From contig CAILVF010000035.1 of NCBI GenBank assembly GCA_903837605.1, positions 1 through 54,092 of the forward strand: a stretch of DNA of 54,092 nt, in the 5' to 3' direction. Below, piece by piece: positions 15,498 to 23,725 of this stretch. This stretch comes from an uncultured Bacteroidales bacterium (lineage in GTDB: Bacteria; Bacteroidota; Bacteroidia; Bacteroidales; FEN-979). The notes under the pieces are model-generated. The model searched no databases. It worked only from the letters and a program-made list of their open reading frames with translations, and was not told where the DNA came from. Numbering within the stretch: the stretch's first letter is position 1; the number at the start of each line of letters is the position of its first letter. The position numbers were made by a program, and so were the translations under genes.

Positions 15498-17099
15498 ATG
15501 GCAAATAAGCTTTTATTACTTGGTGACGAGGCGATAGCCCTTGGTGCACTCGATGCCGGGCTTAGCGGGATCTATGCTTACCCCGGAACCCCGTCAACTG
15601 AGATTACCGAATATGTGCAGCATTCAAAGACTGCAAAAGAAAACAAAGTTCATTGTTCATGGTCTTCCAATGAGAAAACAGCCATGGAGGCCGCTCTAGG
15701 TATGTCGTATGCCGGCAAGAGGGCTATGGTCTGTATGAAACATGTGGGTCTCAATGTTGCCGCCGACCCGTTCATCAACTCGGCTATTACAGGTGCGAAC
15801 GGAGGCCTCATAGTTGTTTCAGCAGACGACCCTTCCATGCATTCCTCCCAGAACGAACAGGATTCGAGGTTTTACGGCAAATTTGCCATGGTTCCCATAC
15901 TTGAGCCCTCAAGCCAGCAGGAAGCCTATGACATGGTACATTACGGCTTTAATTTCTCGGAAAAGTACAAAATTCCCGTTTTGTTAAGGATAACGACACG
16001 CATGGCACATTCGCGTTCGGGGGTGGTTCGCGTTGAGTGCCGTGAACAGAACACCATGCACCTTCCCGATGACCTGAGGCAATTCGTCCTTTTACCGGCA
16101 ATCGCCAGGAAACGATATAAAAACCTGCTCGCTTCCCATCAGCATTTCATTGAAGAATCTGAGAATTCTCCTTTTAACACTTACAGCGATGGTCCTGATA
16201 AGTCAATGGGTATACTGGTATCTGGTATAGCCCTGAATTATCTTATGGAGAATTTTCCTGACCGTAACATCCCATACCCTGTGCTGAAGATAGGGCAGTA
16301 CCCGCTTCCGCGCAAGCTGGTTGAAAAATTAATTGATGAATGCTCTGAGCTGCTGATCCTCGAAGACGGTTACCCGATGATAGAGGAATTAATAAGCGGT
16401 TATGTTCCGGGTTTAAAAAAGATCCGGGGAAGATTCGACGGGACTATTCCCAGGACCGGAGAGCTGAACCCTAATGTCCTTGCTGTTGCGCTTGGTTTGC
16501 CCGATACCAAAGGGCTCCCGGTTCCCGACCTGATGGTTGGCCGTCCGCCCCAGCTGTGTGCAGGCTGCCCGCATATAGATTCATACAAGGCGCTGAATGA
16601 AGTATTGGCTGTTCTTCCGAAAGGAAGGGTTTTCTCCGATATCGGATGTTACACCCTCGGGGCTCTTGCTCCTTATGAAGCTATCAACAGCTGTGTTGAC
16701 ATGGGAGCTTCAATTACCATGGCCAAAGGAGCAGCCGACGCAGGCTTTGTCCCTTCGGTCGCAGTGATCGGAGATTCAACTTTTACCCATAGCGGGATCA
16801 CCGGATTGCTGGATGCTGTCAATGACAAGTCCCCGGTTACAGTTATTATCCTGGATAATGCAACTACGGCTATGACCGGCGGACAGGATTCTGCCGGAAC
16901 GGGGCGCCTGGAAGACATCTGCAAGGCACTTGGGGTGGAAGAATCTCATATCCGTGTGATCAAACCGCTGAAGAAATACCATGATGAGAATGTCAGGGTG
17001 ATGCAGGAAGAACTGGATTACATGGGAGTTTCTGTCATCATCCCGAGGAGGGAGTGTATCGTTGCCATTGACAAACGAATGAGGCAAAAATTCAAATAA
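15498..17099 (+). CDS. iorA: Indolepyruvate:ferredoxin oxidoreductase alpha subunit, short form
   Basis: With IorB, this thiamine-diphosphate enzyme oxidatively decarboxylates aryl pyruvates (from Trp, Phe, Tyr) to aryl-acetyl-CoA, reducing ferredoxin; the reverse reaction is possible in anaerobes. The 533 residues show the family start LLLGDEAIALGALDAGLSGIYAYPGTPSTEI, CMKHVGLNVAADPF, the cysteines of LCAGCPHIDSYKALN, and the TPP-binding region DIGCYTLGALAPYEA ... VIGDSTFTHSGITGLLDAV ... LDNATTAMTGGQ. The archaeal enzyme carries a C-terminal two-cluster [4Fe-4S] domain. Here the protein ends at IIPRRECIVAIDKRMRQKFK without it, as in the shorter Bacteroidota type. The gene is 18 bases from iorB. 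Confidence 0.92.
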   Translation: MANKLLLLGDEAIALGALDAGLSGIYAYPGTPSTEITEYVQHSKTAKENKVHCSWSSNEKTAMEAALGMSYAGKRAMVCMKHVGLNVAADPFINSAITGANGGLIVVSADDPSMHSSQNEQDSRFYGKFAMVPILEPSSQQEAYDMVHYGFNFSEKYKIPVLLRITTRMAHSRSGVVRVECREQNTMHLPDDLRQFVLLPAIARKRYKNLLASHQHFIEESENSPFNTYSDGPDKSMGILVSGIALNYLMENFPDRNIPYPVLKIGQYPLPRKLVEKLIDECSELLILEDGYPMIEELISGYVPGLKKIRGRFDGTIPRTGELNPNVLAVALGLPDTKGLPVPDLMVGRPPQLCAGCPHIDSYKALNEVLAVLPKGRVFSDIGCYTLGALAPYEAINSCVDMGASITMAKGAADAGFVPSVAVIGDSTFTHSGITGLLDAVNDKSPVTVIILDNATTAMTGGQDSAGTGRLEDICKALGVEESHIRVIKPLKKYHDENVRVMQEELDYMGVSVIIPRRECIVAIDKRMRQKFK

Positions 17100-17117
17100 C
17101 AGCATAATTACTACAGA

Positions 17118-17702
17118 ATGAAGAAAGATATCATCTTAGCCGGCGTAGGAGGCCAGGGCATCATTTCCATCGCTGCGGTCATCGGTTATGCCGCACTCCA
17201 GGAAAAGATGTTCCTTAAACAATCGGAGGTCCATGGAATGAGCCAGAGGGGAGGGGATGTCATGTCAAATCTCAGGATATCCCACAAGGAGATCGCTTCG
17301 GATCTGATTCCTTTCGGCCAGGCCGACCTTATAATATCGGTCGAACCACTTGAATCGCTCAGGTATCTTGAATACCTTTCACCCGAAACAGGATGGCTTG
17401 TAACAAATATAACCCCGTTTAACAACATACCAAATTATCCTGACCTTGAGAAAGTGATGGCCGCCATCAATAAACTGCCCCGCCATATTGCCCTTGATGC
17501 CGATACACTGGCAAAAGAGGCAGGATCGGCGAGATCGGCAAACATTGTCATACTGGGTGCTGCCTCGCCATTCCTTGGACTGGCGTATGAAAAATTCGAG
17601 GATGCCATCCGCTTTACATTCAGAACCAAAGGAGAAACGGTCATTGGAAAGAACCTGGAAGCTCTGAAACTTGGGAGGGAATTTGCAGATAAAAATATCT
17701 GA
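17118..17702 (+). CDS. iorB: Indolepyruvate:ferredoxin oxidoreductase beta subunit
   Basis: A 194-residue gamma-type 2-oxoacid oxidoreductase subunit. It has the N-terminal [18 protein letters not shown] motif, the conserved [20 protein letters not shown], and the [14 protein letters not shown] and GAASPFLGL segments. It completes the IorAB heterodimer encoded with the preceding gene. The 44-base gap to spt contains a separate, imperfect promoter box, so transcription may continue or restart there. Confidence 0.93.
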   Translation: MKKDIILAGVGGQGIISIAAVIGYAALQEKMFLKQSEVHGMSQRGGDVMSNLRISHKEIASDLIPFGQADLIISVEPLESLRYLEYLSPETGWLVTNITPFNNIPNYPDLEKVMAAINKLPRHIALDADTLAKEAGSARSANIVILGAASPFLGLAYEKFEDAIRFTFRTKGETVIGKNLEALKLGREFADKNI

Positions 17703-17711
17703 AAAAAAGTC

Positions 17712-17719
17712 TATCTTTA
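17712..17719 (+). promoter_or_regulatory. Candidate -7 box of the spt operon
   Basis: TATCTTTA departs from TAnnTTTG by one base. It would start transcription near 17724, with a 23-base leader before spt. Read-through from iorAB cannot be excluded. Confidence 0.35.
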
Positions 17720-17746
17720 CATGTTTTATTATTCAAATATATAACT

Positions 17747-18934
17747 ATGAGGATCCTTCAAAGGAAATTTTCTCATTATACCGATCCGCAGAAAGTGGAA
17801 AGAATGGGAATCTACCCATTTTTCAGGATGATTGAGTCTGATCAGGACACTGTCGTAACCATTGGCGGAAAAAAAGTGCTGATGTTCGGTTCAAACAGCT
17901 ATATGGGGCTCACCAACCATCCGGCGATCAAGGAAGCAGCGATCAAAGCAACTGAAAAGTACGGTACGGGATGCGCCGGGTCAAGGTTCTTGAACGGAAC
18001 CCTCGATATACATGTTGAACTTGAAAAGAAGCTGGCAGAATTTGTAAAAAAAGAAGCTGCCCTTTGTTTCAGTACAGGCTTCCAGGTTAACCTCGGGGTC
18101 ATCCCAACCGTGACAGGACGTAACGATTACCTGCTTATCGATGAACTGGACCATGCTTCCATAATTGAAGCCACCAGGCTCTCTTTTGCCAAGGTTTTAA
18201 AATTCAGGCATAACGATATGCAGTCGCTTGAAAGGGTATTGAAAAGATGCGAACCAAACAGGGTGAAACTGATTGTTGTGGATGGCATTTTCAGCATGGA
18301 CGGCGATATAGCTAAACTTCCCGAGATTGTTAAGCTTGCCGATAAATATGCTGCTTCGGTGATGGTCGATGATGCACACTCCATCGGTGTTATCGGGGAG
18401 AACGGCTCAGGCACGGCTTCCCATTTCGGGCTTACCAAGAAGGTTGACCTGATCATGGGAACTTTTTCCAAATCTCTTGCAGCTCTCGGTGGTTTTATAG
18501 CAAGCGATTCTGAAACGATCAATTACATCAAACATCATTCCCGCACCCTGATTTTCAGTGCAAGTATGACACCCGCTTCCGCAGCAGCTGTGCTTGCTGC
18601 CCTTGAAATTCTCAAGAGTGAGCCGGAACGGATAAAACATCTCTGGGAACTGACCTGGTATGCACTTGAAAATTTCAAACGACTTGGATTTGACACCGGC
18701 CTCTCGCAAACTCCTATAATCCCCCTGTATATCCGTGATAATATTAAAACCCTTACCCTGACAAAAATGCTGCTGGATGAGGGCGTATTCATCAACCCGG
18801 TGGTTTCCCCGGCTGTCAGCAAAGACGACACCCTGATCCGTTTTTCACTTATGGCTACCCATACAAAGGAACAGATTGATACCGCCCTGGAGAAGTTCGA
18901 AAGGGTCGGGAAGAAGCTTCGGATCATCAAGTGA
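17747..18934 (+). CDS. spt: Serine palmitoyltransferase (alpha-oxoamine synthase)
   Basis: This PLP enzyme condenses L-serine with a long-chain acyl thioester to 3-ketosphinganine, the committed step of sphingolipid synthesis. The 395 residues follow the Bacteroides Spt pattern closely: [95 protein letters not shown] and the PLP lysine in [13 protein letters not shown] (Lys242). Related alpha-oxoamine synthases (Kbl, BioF) share the fold. The Bacteroides-like N terminus (fifteen-odd residues before YPFFRMIES) and the downstream SDR and acyltransferase genes favour Spt. It is first in a tight operon (gaps 18, 5 and 16 bases). Confidence 0.88.
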   Translation: MRILQRKFSHYTDPQKVERMGIYPFFRMIESDQDTVVTIGGKKVLMFGSNSYMGLTNHPAIKEAAIKATEKYGTGCAGSRFLNGTLDIHVELEKKLAEFVKKEAALCFSTGFQVNLGVIPTVTGRNDYLLIDELDHASIIEATRLSFAKVLKFRHNDMQSLERVLKRCEPNRVKLIVVDGIFSMDGDIAKLPEIVKLADKYAASVMVDDAHSIGVIGENGSGTASHFGLTKKVDLIMGTFSKSLAALGGFIASDSETINYIKHHSRTLIFSASMTPASAAAVLAALEILKSEPERIKHLWELTWYALENFKRLGFDTGLSQTPIIPLYIRDNIKTLTLTKMLLDEGVFINPVVSPAVSKDDTLIRFSLMATHTKEQIDTALEKFERVGKKLRIIK

Positions 18935-18952
18935 TGCAATAAAACAGGAACC

Positions 18953-20077
18953 ATGAGCATTATAATTAAACCTGTAAAGTCGGGGAGGGATTTAAGCCGT
19001 TTTATCAAATTTCCATACAAACTGTACAAGGGCAATAAATACTGGTGCCCTCCGATGCGCATGGATGAAAGGAACACCCTCAGCCCTAAAAAAAATCCCG
19101 CATTCGAATTTTGTGAGGCAGAGTACTTCCTTGCTTACAAAGGGCCTGAACTTGTCGGAAGGGTTGCTGCCATAATAAACAAAGCATCCAATACACGGTG
19201 GAATGAAAAGCTGGTGAGGTTTGGATGGATAGACTTCATTGATGATGCGGAAGTGTCGAAAGCCCTTATAGATGCGGTCATCGAATGGGGAAGAGCAAAG
19301 GGGATGCATGGCATCCACGGCCCCCTTGGGTTTTCAGATATGGATAACGAAGGCATGCTGATCAAAGGTTTCGAAGAGCTTGCAACCCTGGCATCGATCT
19401 ACAATTATCCTTATTACGTTGATCATATGCAGAAGCTGGGGTTTGAGAGGGCCGCCGACTGGGTTCAAAACGAGGTTAAAATGCTGCCTATCCCCGATAA
19501 GATCAAGAGAACCGCCGAACTGGTCGCTAAAAAATATAACCTGAGAATTCTGGAAGCCAAAAAGGCAAAGGACTTTTTACCCTATGCCGGCAAAATGTGG
19601 AATACGCTAAATGAAGCCTTCGATAACCTTTACGGGTATACCAGGCTTACCAAAAAACAAACCGACCTCTACACCAAACAGTACTTCCCGTTCATCAATC
19701 CTGATTATGTTTGCATGGTCCTTGATCAGTCGGATGATGTGGTGGGTTTTGGAGTCTGTTTACCTTCCCTGACAAAGGCTATGCAAAAATCCAACGGGAG
19801 GTTATTCCCCCTGGGCTGGTACTATATCCTCAGGGCTCTCAAGTCGAATGAGATCATCGATATGTACCTAAACGGGGTAAAACCCGAATACCTGAATAAA
19901 GGAGCTGTTTCGATCTATTATAACGAGATCCACAAAGGGTTTCTGAAGAACAATGTCAAATATGTTGTGACAAATCCCCAGCTTGAAGACAATAAAGGTG
20001 CTGTGCTGATGTGGAAGAATTTTGAGACAGTCAGGCAGCATATTACGCGACGCTGCTGGGTTAAGCATTTTGACTGA
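18953..20077 (+). CDS. GNAT-like acyltransferase, paralogue A (candidate sphingoid-base N-acyltransferase)
   Basis: A 374-residue protein without signal or membrane segments. The C-terminal half contains a GNAT acyl-CoA-binding motif A-like sequence (IDMYLNGVKPEYLNKGAVSIYYNEI, about residues 300-325), followed by NPQLEDNKGAVLMWKNF and a conserved RRCWVKHF end. The N-terminal half has LVRFGWIDFIDD, HGPLGFSDMDNEGM and YNYPYYVDHMQKLGF. The protein at 21104-22222 is similar along its whole length with these blocks nearly unchanged, and a more distant relative is at 37825-39021. Because it lies between spt and a ketoreductase-like SDR, N-acylation of the sphingoid base is the working hypothesis. 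The chemistry is unproven; a role in adding another acyl group to the lipid is an alternative. Confidence 0.7.
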   Translation: MSIIIKPVKSGRDLSRFIKFPYKLYKGNKYWCPPMRMDERNTLSPKKNPAFEFCEAEYFLAYKGPELVGRVAAIINKASNTRWNEKLVRFGWIDFIDDAEVSKALIDAVIEWGRAKGMHGIHGPLGFSDMDNEGMLIKGFEELATLASIYNYPYYVDHMQKLGFERAADWVQNEVKMLPIPDKIKRTAELVAKKYNLRILEAKKAKDFLPYAGKMWNTLNEAFDNLYGYTRLTKKQTDLYTKQYFPFINPDYVCMVLDQSDDVVGFGVCLPSLTKAMQKSNGRLFPLGWYYILRALKSNEIIDMYLNGVKPEYLNKGAVSIYYNEIHKGFLKNNVKYVVTNPQLEDNKGAVLMWKNFETVRQHITRRCWVKHFD

Positions 20078-20082
20078 AACTG

Positions 20083-21087
20083 ATGGCTAATATCCTGATC
20101 ACCGGCTCCAGCGGATTTATCGGTAGTTTCCTGGTAGAGGAAGCCTTAAAGAAAGACTTTACAGTATATGCCGGGGTTAGGAAATCAAGTTCCCGCGCCT
20201 ATCTTCAGGATCCCGGGATCAGGTTTGCAGAGATCGATTTTACCGAGAAAGACCGGATAGTTGAATTCCTTCTCGAACATAAAAAGGCAGGTGTAAGTTT
20301 CGATTACATCATCCACAATGCAGGGCTCACAAAGGCCAAGAAGAAGGAAGATTTCTACCGGGTCAATTGTACTTTTACCAGGAATTTTGTCGAAGCCCTG
20401 AGCGAGGCCGGTTGTATCCCTCTCAAGTTTGTATACATAAGCAGCCTTGCAGCTTACGGCCCGGGGGACCCTGTAAGTATGAAACCGGTGATGCTTGACG
20501 ACACACCGAAGCCTGTCGACGAATACGGGAGAAGCAAGCTGGAGGCTGAAAAATATCTTACATCACTCACAGATTTCCCCTGGCTGATAATACGTCCTTC
20601 GGGGGTCTATGGCCCCCGGGAAAAGGATTATTTTGTTTATTTCCAGACGATCAGCCGTGGCATGGAACCATATATCGGTTTCAGGCCGCAAATCCTGACA
20701 TTTATCTATGTTCGTGACCTGGTCAGGCTCATCCTTGAGGCCATGGTATCGGGCATCAAAAGGAAAGCTTATTTTGTCACCGACGGGAAACATTATGATT
20801 CCAGGGAATTTGCAGAAATAACGAAGAAACATCTTAAAAAGAAAACCTTAAAGATCACATTGCCCTTAGGCCTTGTGGGGGGTATTGCAAGGGCCATGGA
20901 AAAGATCTTCGGCCTTGGAGGCAAAATGCCTACCCTGAACACCGATAAATTCAATATCATGAAAAGCACCAACTGGACCTGCCAGGTGGATGAACTTCAG
21001 AAAGATTTCAATTTCAGGGCAGATTATGATCTTGACAAAGGAGTGAAAGAAGCCCTGGAATGGTATAAAAAAGAACGCTGGTTATAA
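20083..21087 (+). CDS. Extended SDR (NAD-dependent epimerase/dehydratase family), candidate 3-ketosphinganine/ceramide reductase
   Basis: A 334-residue Rossmann protein. It has the extended-SDR glycine motif TGSSGFIG (residues 7-14), the acidic/Arg cofactor region VYAGVRKSSSR, HNAGLTKAKKKEDFYRVN, the catalytic serine stretch VYISSLAAYGP, and the YGRSK active site (Tyr148, Lys152). RPSGVYGPREKDYF and TFIYVRDLVRLILEA complete the fold. In bacterial sphingolipid loci an SDR of this type (CerR) reduces the 3-keto group, and the position directly after spt and the acyltransferase fits that role. A nucleotide-sugar epimerase role is less likely because no sugar-nucleotide genes are adjacent. It starts five bases after the previous stop. 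Confidence 0.75.
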   Translation: MANILITGSSGFIGSFLVEEALKKDFTVYAGVRKSSSRAYLQDPGIRFAEIDFTEKDRIVEFLLEHKKAGVSFDYIIHNAGLTKAKKKEDFYRVNCTFTRNFVEALSEAGCIPLKFVYISSLAAYGPGDPVSMKPVMLDDTPKPVDEYGRSKLEAEKYLTSLTDFPWLIIRPSGVYGPREKDYFVYFQTISRGMEPYIGFRPQILTFIYVRDLVRLILEAMVSGIKRKAYFVTDGKHYDSREFAEITKKHLKKKTLKITLPLGLVGGIARAMEKIFGLGGKMPTLNTDKFNIMKSTNWTCQVDELQKDFNFRADYDLDKGVKEALEWYKKERWL

Positions 21088-21103
21088 TTAATTAATCTCA
21101 CTG

Positions 21104-22222
21104 ATGGTCGAGATCAGAAAAGTTACCACATCCGCAGAATTAAGAAAATTCATCACCTTCCCTCATCATTTGTACAAAGGCAACCCATACTGGTGCCCTC
21201 CGATCATAATGGATGAGAAAGTTACGTTGTCTTCAAAGAAAAATCATGCTTTTGAATATTGCAAGGCTGAATACTGGCTGGCATACAAGGATGGGAAACT
21301 GGCGGGCAGGGTTGCCGGCATAATAAATCCCCAGGCCAATAAACGCTGGGGGGAGGACCTGGTAAGGTTCGGCTGGATAGATTTCATCGATGACCAGGAG
21401 GTTTCCGAAAAGCTCATCGGCACTGTTATGGAATGGGGCAGGGAAAGGGGAATGAAAGGCATTCACGGCCCCCTGGGGTTTACCGACATGGATAATGAAG
21501 GGATGATGGTTGAAGGCTTTGACCAGCACTGCACACTTTCGTCCATTTACAATTACCCTTATTATGTAGATCATATGGTTCGGATGGGATTCGGGAAGGC
21601 CGCCGACTGGGTTCAGTATGAATTCGAGATATCCCCTGAAGTCCCTGAGAAAGTGGAACGCACTGCAAAGATCGTGGAAGAGAAGTTTCACCTCAGGGTG
21701 TTAAATGCAAAGCGGAGAAAAGATCTCATGCCATATGCAGTGAAGATGTTTGCGATGTTAAACCATGCTTTTGATGAGTTGTACGGTTTTGCAGCGATCA
21801 ATGAAAAGCAGATGAAAGCCTATGTTAAGCAGTATTTTGGGTTTATCAGGCCTGAGTTTGTAGCGTTTGTGCTGGATCCGAATGATGAGGTGGTTGGTTT
21901 TGGCGTATCCATGCCCTCAGTTACAAGGGCGTTACAGATATCAAACGGAAGATTCCTTCCTTTCGGCTGGTTTCATCTCCTGAAGTCGGTGTACACCAAT
22001 GACATCATTGACATGTACCTTGTTGGCGTCCATCCCGATTATCACGGGAAAGGCGCAGCTGCACTTGTATGGAGGTATCTTCACAAGGCTTATCTTAAGT
22101 ACGGGATAAGCAGGGCTTATTCAAACCCCCAGCTTGAGGATAATTCAAAAGCCTTGTCGATCTGGAAGAACTTCCAGGGGAAGCAGATCATAAGGAGGCG
22201 ATGCTGGGTAAAGCATTTCTGA
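21104..22222 (+). CDS. GNAT-like acyltransferase, paralogue B (candidate sphingolipid acyltransferase)
   Basis: A 372-residue paralogue of the protein at 18953-20077, similar along its full length. It repeats the same signature blocks: LYKGNPYWCPPIIMDEK, LVRFGWIDFIDD, GIHGPLGFTDMDNEGMM, SIYNYPYYVDHM, the GNAT motif GVHPDYHGKGAAALVW, NPQLEDN and the RRRCWVKHF end. The two copies flank the SDR gene, so the operon carries two acyltransferase-type enzymes for one Spt. They may use different acyl donors or acceptors (for example a sphingoid base and a ceramide hydroxyl); this is inference. It is the last gene of the operon; a strong terminator begins five bases after its stop. Confidence 0.7.
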   Translation: MVEIRKVTTSAELRKFITFPHHLYKGNPYWCPPIIMDEKVTLSSKKNHAFEYCKAEYWLAYKDGKLAGRVAGIINPQANKRWGEDLVRFGWIDFIDDQEVSEKLIGTVMEWGRERGMKGIHGPLGFTDMDNEGMMVEGFDQHCTLSSIYNYPYYVDHMVRMGFGKAADWVQYEFEISPEVPEKVERTAKIVEEKFHLRVLNAKRRKDLMPYAVKMFAMLNHAFDELYGFAAINEKQMKAYVKQYFGFIRPEFVAFVLDPNDEVVGFGVSMPSVTRALQISNGRFLPFGWFHLLKSVYTNDIIDMYLVGVHPDYHGKGAAALVWRYLHKAYLKYGISRAYSNPQLEDNSKALSIWKNFQGKQIIRRRCWVKHF

Positions 22223-22226
22223 AAAT

Positions 22227-22256
22227 AAAAAAGGCGGCTCCAGGCCGCCTTTTTTA
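22227..22256. terminator. Bidirectional rho-independent terminator
   Basis: AAGGCGGC and GCCGCCTT flank a five-base loop, with A and T runs on both sides (22227-22255). It ends the spt operon on the plus strand and the SusCD pair on the minus strand, whose stop is at 22272. Confidence 0.9.
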
Positions 22257-22271
22257 TTAATGTCAATCTGA

Positions 22272-23681
22272 TTATTTGGTTGGTGCTGCAACATCCCACC
22301 ATACTCTCGACCAGAGATTAATATCGGTCGGGGTATTCGGGTTGTAGTTAGTTTCACTCTGTGCTTCAGGATAATGCCTTGGGATCTCATTCCTCTGGGC
22401 TGAGATTAAAGGATTTGCCTGGAGGCCGATTACGTTGTCGGTCCTTCTCCAGTCGTTGAATCCTTCAGCCTGGTTATAAAGGGCGATCCATTTCTGGGTC
22501 ATGATCTCCTTATAAAGAGGTGCACCTGATGCAACGTTGATATACATGGAATAGAAACCCATCCATGCTGTATAGTCGGCTCCCCATTTTTCCATTGAAG
22601 CTGTAACAGCAGCAAGAAGGGCAGTCCTAACCTGGGCCACAGGGGCATTGGTCTTATACAGACATTCTGCTTTCATGAACAGGGTCTCAACATAAGTAAT
22701 GAATGGAACCGGAGCTGAAGCAGCTGCCACAGCGTTGCCCGGCATGGATACGTCGCCACTGACTTCGCCCCATCCATTTCCAACGTATGCTGTATCGCCA
22801 ACGGCTGTAGCAAAGAACGGGAGCCTTGGATCATGGCGAACAAGCTGGAGGGTATCGATGAATACCTTGGCCATCGTAATATCACCACGCTGGGTCATAA
22901 ACTGGTACAAGGGGTTTTGACCGCCTGCTGCGTCATAGAAGTCGAATTGCAGGTCATTTGCATTGCTGCTGATAGCGCCATCCAGAGCGGCCAGAGCCTG
23001 TGTATATGCAGTGTTGTCAAGCTTGCATTTATGCAGGATGTAACGTGCTTTAAGTGAATGAGCTGCCTCGAGCCATAACATAGGATCGCCACCGTACATA
23101 ACGTCCCCGTCAACCGTGGGTGCGCCTGGTGTGCTTAACTGGATGATTGCGTCGTCGAGCAGCCTGAGGATTTCAGTATAAACTGATTCCTGTGTGTCAA
23201 ACGTAGGAGTTAGGTTTGCAACTCCCTGGAATGCTGCGGACAAAGGAATACTTCCCCAGAAATCTGATGTGACACCCAGTGAATTGGCCATAAGAACCTC
23301 GGCAATCCCCATGTAAGTAGGGTTTGAACCAGTGGCTTTTCCAGCGATGGTCTTAAGGTTCATCATGGTGTTGGTGTAATTGGTCACCCACAGGTTGTTA
23401 ATATCTGACGGAAGCAGATAATAATTTGCTGTGCTTTGTGACTGACGGGCAACTCCCTGGAAATACTGCAACCAGATAGAGGTAACCCTGCATAGGTCAT
23501 TCCCTCCGATAGTGTTGTAAGCCATGTTGGCCTGAACACCTGTCAAAATGGAACCCATGGGCACGTCGGAAGGTGCATCCGGGTTTATGTTGACGTCGGT
23601 GTTGATCCATTTCTTGCATGAACCCAGCGCCAAAGCCATCAGGAAAACCAGCCCTATGAGTTTTATGTTAATGTTTTTCAT
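22272..23681 (-). CDS. SusD/RagB-family surface lipoprotein
   Basis: A 469-residue lipoprotein. The signal ends LGSCKKW with the acylated Cys near residue 22, followed by the short SusD-type start DVNINPDAPSDVPMGSILTGVQANMAYN. Helical SusD-like (SusD-like_2) sequence follows, with the C-terminal TQKWIALYNQAEGFNDWRRT and NEIPRHYPEAQSETN typical of the family. SusD proteins form the lid over the SusC barrel and hand over the ligand. The susC-type gene is 44 bases upstream on the same strand. No glycoside hydrolase, sulfatase or hybrid sensor is nearby, so this is a stand-alone SusCD pair; a peptide or oligosaccharide ligand cannot be distinguished. Confidence 0.92.
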   Translation of the reverse strand: MKNINIKLIGLVFLMALALGSCKKWINTDVNINPDAPSDVPMGSILTGVQANMAYNTIGGNDLCRVTSIWLQYFQGVARQSQSTANYYLLPSDINNLWVTNYTNTMMNLKTIAGKATGSNPTYMGIAEVLMANSLGVTSDFWGSIPLSAAFQGVANLTPTFDTQESVYTEILRLLDDAIIQLSTPGAPTVDGDVMYGGDPMLWLEAAHSLKARYILHKCKLDNTAYTQALAALDGAISSNANDLQFDFYDAAGGQNPLYQFMTQRGDITMAKVFIDTLQLVRHDPRLPFFATAVGDTAYVGNGWGEVSGDVSMPGNAVAAASAPVPFITYVETLFMKAECLYKTNAPVAQVRTALLAAVTASMEKWGADYTAWMGFYSMYINVASGAPLYKEIMTQKWIALYNQAEGFNDWRRTDNVIGLQANPLISAQRNEIPRHYPEAQSETNYNPNTPTDINLWSRVWWDVAAPTK

Positions 23682-23725
23682 ATCTGTTTTGTTTTTAATT
23701 TTTATTTTCTGTTTTCTGAAACGGC

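Noticed and set aside
17747..18934. Glycine C-acetyltransferase (Kbl) or 8-amino-7-oxononanoate synthase (BioF)
   Set aside because: Same fold, but the long N terminus, the Bacteroides Spt-like segments and the downstream lipid-type genes favour serine palmitoyltransferase; no tdh or bio genes are present.
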